A DNA stretch of 9,059 nucleotides from a bacterium (GTDB lineage: Bacteria > UBA9089 > UBA9088): NCBI GenBank assembly GCA_003498085.1, contig DNCM01000041.1, forward strand, positions 1-9,059. The letters run 5' to 3'. This document shows, one piece after another, positions 4,428 through 9,059 of the stretch. Both the position numbers and the translations under genes were made by a program. The notes beneath the pieces were generated by a model. That model made no database searches and was not told the DNA's origin. It saw nothing but the letters and a program-made list of their open reading frames with translations. Every line of letters begins with the position of its first letter. Within the stretch, counting starts at the first letter, position 1.

Positions 4428-7211
4428 TTAGCTACCAGTCCACGCAACCACTTTATTTCTTCCTTCTTGTTTCGCCCTGTATAAGCAGGTATCTGCTATT
4501 TTGATGAGATCAGAAGGGGAATGGACATCCTTCGATGGAAAACCAGAAATACCTAAGCTTGCTGTAAGGGAGAGGGGTTTATTTTCTATAAATATTTTGT
4601 GTTCTGCAATAAGCCTCCTTATCCTCTCAGAAACGTTATATGCTATTTCTAATGATGTATCTTGAAGGATAATACCAAACTCATCGCCTCCAAACCTTCC
4701 AACGATATCACCTTCTCTTACACCTTTTTCAATAAGACGACTTATTGTCTTTATGAGCCTGTTCCCTTGAACATGACCATATGTGTCATTTACAAACTTC
4801 AGATGGTCAAAATCAAGCATTATCATAGAAAGAGGTCTATTTCTCTTCTTTGCAATCTCAAAGCTTTTTTCTAACGCTTCACTAAAATACCTGAAGTTAA
4901 AAACATGTGTCAATTCGTCCCTTGTTGCAAGTATTTCCTCCTTCAAAAATAGTCTTGCTCTTTCTACTGCCATCCCAAGCTGGTCTGTTAAAATAGAAAG
5001 AATATTCGACGATGTCTTTGAAAATGCATCCTTTTTGCAAGAGGCGATAAAAAGAACTCCAATTACCTTCCTTTTTTCTCCTCTTATTGGCGATGAAATA
5101 TAAGAGGAAATACTAACGCTAGTTTTTCCTTTCTCTCCAGTAAACCTAAAGAATATTTGTCTTTTTATATTCTTTTTCCTTATTGGATTTAGTCTTAACC
5201 ATTCATTCTTCATTCTCCTTTTAAATCCTTCTATTTTTGGACCATGTAGCAGAATATCTGATTTTACAAAAGCAAAAAGCTTTTTATCCCTTAAGATGAG
5301 GTATCCTGAAACATCGCAGGCAAAATATTCGCCTGCTTCTTTTAGCACTTCATCAAATATCTCATCTTCCGAGATGATGTTTGAAATAGTTGAAGAAAGT
5401 TTATATAAAAACGAAAGCTCCCTTGTTTGCGTCCTTAATTCCTCAAGCTCAGCAGCCTGTTTTCTTAATCTCTCTAATGTTTCTCTGTGAATTACTTCTT
5501 GTTTTTTATCTTTAAGTTTCTTTGCTTCTTCGTATAGCTTTGCAACACCTTCGATCTTTCTCTTTATATTTAAAAGCACTTCAATTCTTTCACGCTCAGA
5601 TGAAAGTTCTTCAATCTCAGTTCTTGATTTTTGGAGTTTAATTGTTTTAACCAATTCTTTTTGTCTTTTAAGTAACGCAACTTCTTCCTTTACCTTTTCC
5701 CTTTTCAGTGTTTCAATTTGCAATGTAAGCTCTTTAATCTTTCCATCTTTTTTTCTTCCCGCTTCTCTTTCTTCTTCAAGGGCTTTTGCTAAATCTTCTT
5801 CTTTTTCTTCTCCTATCATTTCTATTGCCTCTTTTTTAAATTGCTCGATGATTTCTTCTTCTATCTTAGAAATTTCAACTTTCTCTTTTGATTTTTCTTT
5901 CAAAATAGATAATTCTTGCTCTAAAAGTTCTGCTTTAAGTTTCTCTTTTTCAAGTAATTCTTTAAGATATTCAACATCTTCTCTTTTCTCAAGAATTTCA
6001 CTGAGTTCACTTGATTTTTTTCTTTCAATTTCAAGAAGTTCTTCAATATTTTTTATCTTTTCGGAAAGCTTCTCTTTCTCTTCGCTAAGCCTTTTCTTTT
6101 CGTCAAAAATACTTGCAATCTTCCCTCTATAACTATCAATTTCTCTTTGTAACTCCTCATTTCTTATAACTAGATCAGATGTTTCTTTAAATTTGATAGG
6201 GAAGGGGATTATTTCACCGTCTGCTGAACGGATAATACGGGATAGAAGGAGAGTTAAAATATCTAAATCTTGTTGAGAAAATGGTTCTCTTGTTGTCTTA
6301 TTGTTCACACAAACAACAGCAAAAACTTCGCCATCTACTATTAATGGTACAGAGATCAAGGATTTTGTATAGTATCTATTTGACTTGTATGCTCTAATCT
6401 TAAATCTCGGGTCATTATCGATGTCTGTAACAAGTAATGGTTTTCCTGTCTTTGCAACATAACCTGCTATTCCTTCTCCAACTTTTAATCTTGTTTTTGC
6501 CATGATTATTGGATCAAGGCCAATTGCTGCTTCAATCTTCATCTCTTGAGTTTTTTTATCAACTGTCATTAAACTGCAGATTTCGGCACCCATCGCTCTT
6601 GCTATTAGGTCAACAATGATAAAATATAGATTTTGTTTACCTAATTTTTGAACCTCTCCAGAATATTCACCTGAAAATAACTTGTAAGCTTCCGATAATG
6701 CCAAAAACTCATCTTCCTTTTCAGAAAGCTCGATATCTTTAAGGAGGATTTTAAGAAACGAAGAGGTGAGGTTACTGATAAACTCTCCTTCCCTTTGAAG
6801 TATTTCTTTTAAAACAATTATTTCTTCGCCTTCAATAAAAGAGACAAACCCTTCTTTTTTAGGTAATCCTTTAATTTCTCGTACACCTAACGGAATATGA
6901 CGGGGTTTTATCCTGCAAGCACCAATTACACCCATAAGCTCATCATTTAAGAAAACTGGAGAGAAAAATGCAAAAAGGCCTTTTTCACATTGGAAAACAT
7001 AAGGAACTCTGTTTCTTCTTGTCTCCAAAAACCCACTTTTTACAAAATCCAGACAAAAATTTCTGCTTGTCTCTGGACATATTTCCCCCTCTTCATCCAA
7101 TATTTCTTTATCCATATTCATAATCCAAAGAAAAGAGGCTTTCTCTTTAATTAATCCTTTAATTTTTATCCAATCTTTAGTATTTGCAAACTTCTTAAGA
7201 ATATTTATCAT
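4428..7211 (-). CDS. Multidomain diguanylate cyclase: PocR-like, GAF, long coiled coil, GAF-like, GGDEF
   Basis: This 927-residue protein should make cyclic di-GMP from two GTP in response to a signal. Residues 1-165 resemble a PocR-type sensory domain: C45, C53 and C75, then EKGLFAFFSPVFLNDELMGVIGACR (described here in two parts, CEKGLFAFFSPVF and LMGVIGACR). Residues about 190-330 are a GAF domain with VGEGIAGYVA and DIDNDPRF. Residues about 345-600 are Glu/Lys-rich heptad-like coiled coil. Residues about 600-757 look like a second, diverged GAF. The GGDEF domain follows: MLDFDHLKFVNDTYGH, catalytic RFGGDEF (GGDEF at 841-845), and an intact inhibitory I-site R832-E-G-D835 five residues upstream. 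No membrane segment or EAL domain is seen. It begins at an ATGA overlap with the kinase gene and has no recognisable Shine-Dalgarno, so it probably depends on translational coupling. GGDEF and first GAF are certain. The PocR assignment is tentative. Confidence 0.9.
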   Translation of the reverse strand: MINILKKFANTKDWIKIKGLIKEKASFLWIMNMDKEILDEEGEICPETSRNFCLDFVKSGFLETRRNRVPYVFQCEKGLFAFFSPVFLNDELMGVIGACRIKPRHIPLGVREIKGLPKKEGFVSFIEGEEIIVLKEILQREGEFISNLTSSFLKILLKDIELSEKEDEFLALSEAYKLFSGEYSGEVQKLGKQNLYFIIVDLIARAMGAEICSLMTVDKKTQEMKIEAAIGLDPIIMAKTRLKVGEGIAGYVAKTGKPLLVTDIDNDPRFKIRAYKSNRYYTKSLISVPLIVDGEVFAVVCVNNKTTREPFSQQDLDILTLLLSRIIRSADGEIIPFPIKFKETSDLVIRNEELQREIDSYRGKIASIFDEKKRLSEEKEKLSEKIKNIEELLEIERKKSSELSEILEKREDVEYLKELLEKEKLKAELLEQELSILKEKSKEKVEISKIEEEIIEQFKKEAIEMIGEEKEEDLAKALEEEREAGRKKDGKIKELTLQIETLKREKVKEEVALLKRQKELVKTIKLQKSRTEIEELSSERERIEVLLNIKRKIEGVAKLYEEAKKLKDKKQEVIHRETLERLRKQAAELEELRTQTRELSFLYKLSSTISNIISEDEIFDEVLKEAGEYFACDVSGYLILRDKKLFAFVKSDILLHGPKIEGFKRRMKNEWLRLNPIRKKNIKRQIFFRFTGEKGKTSVSISSYISSPIRGEKRKVIGVLFIASCKKDAFSKTSSNILSILTDQLGMAVERARLFLKEEILATRDELTHVFNFRYFSEALEKSFEIAKKRNRPLSMIMLDFDHLKFVNDTYGHVQGNRLIKTISRLIEKGVREGDIVGRFGGDEFGIILQDTSLEIAYNVSERIRRLIAEHKIFIENKPLSLTASLGISGFPSKDVHSPSDLIKIADTCLYRAKQEGRNKVVAWTGS

Positions 7212-8803
7212 TGCAATGGAAGAAAAATTTTAAACGATGAGCCTTTTCCCAAAGTTGAAGAAACTTCAATATAACCACCGTGCTTTTCTACAATCTCCTT
7301 TACAATGGAAAGGCCAAGACCAATACCTTTTGTTTTTGTTGTGAAGAATGGTTCGAATATCTTTTCCTTTATCTCATCCGGAATACCAGGCCCTGTATCA
7401 GAAACCTCAATTTTTACAAAATCACCCTCTTTTTCTATTTTAATTTCAATTTTTCCTTTTTCGTTCATAGCCTGAATAGCATTTGAAATGAGGTTTAAAA
7501 ATACTTGTTCAAGCCTTCTCTGATCTGCAGAAATAGGAGAAGAAAATGAAATTTGAACTTCCTTTTCAATATTAACAAGCCTATCTTCAAAAAGAAAAAG
7601 GGCGTTTTCTAATGTTCTTGTTAGCTCTATCATTTCTTTCTTTATCTTTATCTCCTTTGTAAAATCTGTTATTTCCTCAATGAGTCTTTCCATTGTATTT
7701 CCTGCCCTCTCTACCCTCTTAATAATTTCAAGATTTTTTTCATCTTTTTCTTTATTTTTTGCAATTGCAGTTGATAGTAAAATAATACTCAATGGGTTTC
7801 TTAAATCGTGAGAAATCTTTCCACAGACCTTTCCTATTGCAGCCATCTTTTCAGAGATTGCAAGCTCTTCTTTAGTTTTTACCATCTCATCTTCAAGTTT
7901 CTGGTAGACAATTAATTTATCAATTGCAACCGCTAAATGATTAAGAATAATAGTAAGAACTCTAAAATCTTCACGGGAAAAATGAGTTTCCCCTCCTATA
8001 GATAAAAGACCAAGTTTTTTATCACCAATAGTTATTGGAAGGTTGGTTGAAGACGAAAGAATCTTTTTAATTTTTTTGGAAGGGTAGGGGACTGCACCAG
8101 AATGCGTTGTTATCCATTGAAACTCACTCATGTTACTGCCTATTTCGAAAAAATAATCAAGTTTTTCTGAAAGATGTATCTTTATTTTGTCATTAATCCT
8201 TCCCTTAATCCTTGATGTAAGAAAAACTTTTTTCTCCGGAAGAACAGTAATAATAGTTATTAGTGGTTGAAAAAGTGAAATTAATGTATCTTTGGTATGT
8301 TTTGTAATCTCGGAAAGGTATAAAGATGAAGAGATATTCTGAAAATATGAAAGTAAAACATTAAGTTCTCTTGTTCTTTGCTTTAGATCTTTTATGCTTG
8401 CAGATAGAAATTTGTCACCCGCTTCTTCTATCAAATCTTCTACCTTTTTTAAATCATTTTCATTAAAAGGCGTTCTATCTTTTTTGTTGTTTACATTTAA
8501 AACACCGAAAAGATGGTTTCCGTATTTAATAGGACAAGAAATAAGGGATTTTGTCCAATATTTTTTAAGGGATTTTTTAGAAAATCTTGGATCTTTTTCT
8601 ATATCTCCAACAAGTAGAGCTTCTCCTTTTTCTGCAACATAGCCTGCTATACCTTTTCCTAAATCTTGTTTTACATTTTGAATGATCTTTTCAGGAAGCC
8701 CAGAAGATTCGACAATATAAAGCTCTCTTTTCTCTTCATCTAGCATCATTACAGAAACAAGAGTAACCTCAAGCCTTTTTTTTACTTCATCGACAAGCCA
8801 CAC
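7208..8803 (-). CDS. Cytosolic sensor histidine kinase, GAF-GAF-HisKA-HATPase
   Basis: This 531-residue kinase autophosphorylates on a histidine and should pass the phosphate to a response regulator. Residues 1-130 are a GAF domain (LGKGIAGYVA, DIEKDPRF, TKSLISCPI), strikingly like the first GAF of the downstream cyclase. Residues about 140-300 look like a second, weaker GAF. The H box is KISHDLRNPLS with H332. The ATP-binding domain has the N box NLISNAIQAM (from 437), G1 DTGPGIP (469-475), F box FEPFF (483-487) and G2 GIGLGLS. No membrane segment is seen, so it is cytosolic. The start is GTG at 8803. AGGAG lies six bases upstream, and an in-frame TAG overlaps that site, so a longer protein is excluded. 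This places the N-terminus right at the first GAF helix. No receiver-domain gene is present in the window. It is the first gene of the minus operon. Confidence 0.94.
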   Translation of the reverse strand: MWLVDEVKKRLEVTLVSVMMLDEEKRELYIVESSGLPEKIIQNVKQDLGKGIAGYVAEKGEALLVGDIEKDPRFSKKSLKKYWTKSLISCPIKYGNHLFGVLNVNNKKDRTPFNENDLKKVEDLIEEAGDKFLSASIKDLKQRTRELNVLLSYFQNISSSLYLSEITKHTKDTLISLFQPLITIITVLPEKKVFLTSRIKGRINDKIKIHLSEKLDYFFEIGSNMSEFQWITTHSGAVPYPSKKIKKILSSSTNLPITIGDKKLGLLSIGGETHFSREDFRVLTIILNHLAVAIDKLIVYQKLEDEMVKTKEELAISEKMAAIGKVCGKISHDLRNPLSIILLSTAIAKNKEKDEKNLEIIKRVERAGNTMERLIEEITDFTKEIKIKKEMIELTRTLENALFLFEDRLVNIEKEVQISFSSPISADQRRLEQVFLNLISNAIQAMNEKGKIEIKIEKEGDFVKIEVSDTGPGIPDEIKEKIFEPFFTTKTKGIGLGLSIVKEIVEKHGGYIEVSSTLGKGSSFKIFLPLQ

Positions 8804-8816
8804 TACAGTCTCCTAA
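8804..8816 (-). promoter_or_regulatory. Ribosome binding site fixing the GTG start of the kinase
   Basis: On the minus strand, AGGAG (8814-8810) precedes the GTG at 8803 by six bases. An in-frame TAG (8815-8813) overlaps this site. The good spacing and the stop together settle the GTG as the start. Confidence 0.7.
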
Positions 8817-8832
8817 GACTAAAGTTGCGTAT

Positions 8833-8861
8833 ATAATAATTCACAATTAACCTCTTGTCAA
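8833..8861 (-). promoter_or_regulatory. Sigma70-type promoter of the kinase-cyclase-desulfurase operon
   Basis: Read on the minus strand, a perfect TTGACA (8861-8856) is followed after exactly 17 bases by TATTAT (8838-8833), 5 of 6 matches to the -10 consensus. Transcription would start near 8826, giving a leader of about 22 bases with the AGGAG site. It is the best promoter match in the window. That the three genes form one transcript is inferred from the 4-base overlap and the 1-base gap between them. Confidence 0.68.
8837..8849. promoter_or_regulatory. Small dyad in the promoter spacer, possible operator
   Basis: TAATT and AATTA form perfect 5-base arms around CAC, lying between the -35 and -10 and touching the -10. 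A dimeric repressor could bind here. The arms are short and AT-only in an AT-rich region, so chance is a real alternative. No matching regulator gene is in the window. Confidence 0.25.
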
Positions 8862-9059
8862 GACTTTTCTGCTAGTTATAAAGTTTAAAACTTATGAAGT
8901 TCTGAATTTATCTATATTCTGATAATAAATATTATGTAAACTTAGATGGAAATTTACATTTTTTCTCGCAAACTTCTAGTATCTATCCACAAAATTGGGG
9001 AAAAAGTGAATTTCTACATCAAAGAATCCAGTAATAATTTTTAGAAAAAATCTGTTTAA
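8862..9059. other. Upstream non-coding AT-rich region with no recognised gene
   Basis: I see no supported gene here on either strand. The stretch holds a 13-base odd palindrome, AAGTTT-A-AAACTT (8881-8893), a single DnaA-box-like CTATCCACA (8983-8991), and a short inverted repeat GTAAA/TTTAC (about 8936-8956). None is clearly functional. The region may contain further control sites for the kinase operon or the edge of a neighbouring unit cut off by the window. Confidence 0.4.

Noticed and set aside
4427..4447. A TTG start at 4447 for the cysteine desulfurase, adding seven residues.
   Set aside because: The added residues lie inside the upstream gene, do not match the family N-terminus, and the ATG at 4426 starts the canonical MKIYLDHAATTP.
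5848..6132. Long plus-strand Ser/Phe-rich frames opposite the cyclase coiled coil.
   Set aside because: They are the antisense of Glu/Lys codons (GAA/AAA read as TTC/TTT), have no ribosome sites and match no family.
8881..8893. A 13-base odd palindrome, AAGTTT-A-AAACTT.
   Set aside because: It is short and AT-rich, sits upstream of the -35 with no second copy, and chance explains it adequately.
8983..8991. CTATCCACA, one mismatch from a DnaA box.
   Set aside because: It is a single copy with no cluster of boxes and no dnaA, dnaN or AT-rich unwinding repeats nearby. It does not support an origin.
8946..9044. A 32-codon plus-strand reading frame starting ATGGAAATT upstream of the kinase operon.
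   Set aside because: It has no ribosome site, no recognisable motif and AT-driven composition, and such a short frame is expected by chance.

Overview
This is an AT-rich bacterial window (I estimate GC in the mid-30s percent). It holds seven intact protein genes in two convergent, tightly packed operons, plus the eroded end of a transposase gene at the left edge. Ribosomal protein L31 and Shine-Dalgarno-type ribosome sites show that the source is bacterial. I could not place it in a phylum. The gene order (htpX, rpmE, a pabC-like gene, folC) and the large cytosolic GAF-domain sensors fit an uncultured or environmental anaerobe, but that is an impression, not a result. I saw no tRNA, rRNA, CRISPR array, complete insertion sequence or prophage gene.

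Layout, left to right. Positions 3-137 encode a stop-terminated fragment of an IS66-type transposase. A promoter-like TTGACA follows 11 bases later and leads a plus-strand operon (196-3314): the membrane metalloprotease HtpX, zinc-binding ribosomal protein L31, a class IV PLP enzyme that is probably 4-amino-4-deoxychorismate lyase, and FolC. Each gene overlaps the next by 4 to 8 bases. The last two genes are two steps of the folate pathway. HtpX and L31 are protein quality control and translation, so the operon mixes housekeeping functions.

The minus-strand operon runs from a good promoter at about 8833-8861 down to 3281. Its genes are a cytosolic GAF-GAF histidine kinase, a 927-residue diguanylate cyclase (PocR-like/GAF/long coiled coil/GAF-like/GGDEF), and an IscS/NifS-type cysteine desulfurase. 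The kinase and cyclase are joined by an ATGA overlap. The cyclase and desulfurase are separated by one base. The kinase and cyclase carry clearly related GAF domains, so they may sense the same type of signal. No receiver-domain response regulator is present, so the kinase's phosphotransfer partner lies outside the window or is missing.

The two operons meet tail to tail with a 34-base antisense overlap of the folC and desulfurase reading frames. A terminator-like hairpin sits inside that overlap.

The points most worth a second look are: the loss of the conserved PLP-N1 glutamate in the pabC-like enzyme; the coupled kinase/cyclase pair with paralogous GAF sensors and a roughly 250-residue coiled coil, linked to a desulfurase; and the overlapping convergent gene ends. 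Nothing here is clearly a new type of biological system. The kinase-cyclase-desulfurase operon is the best candidate for an undescribed functional link.
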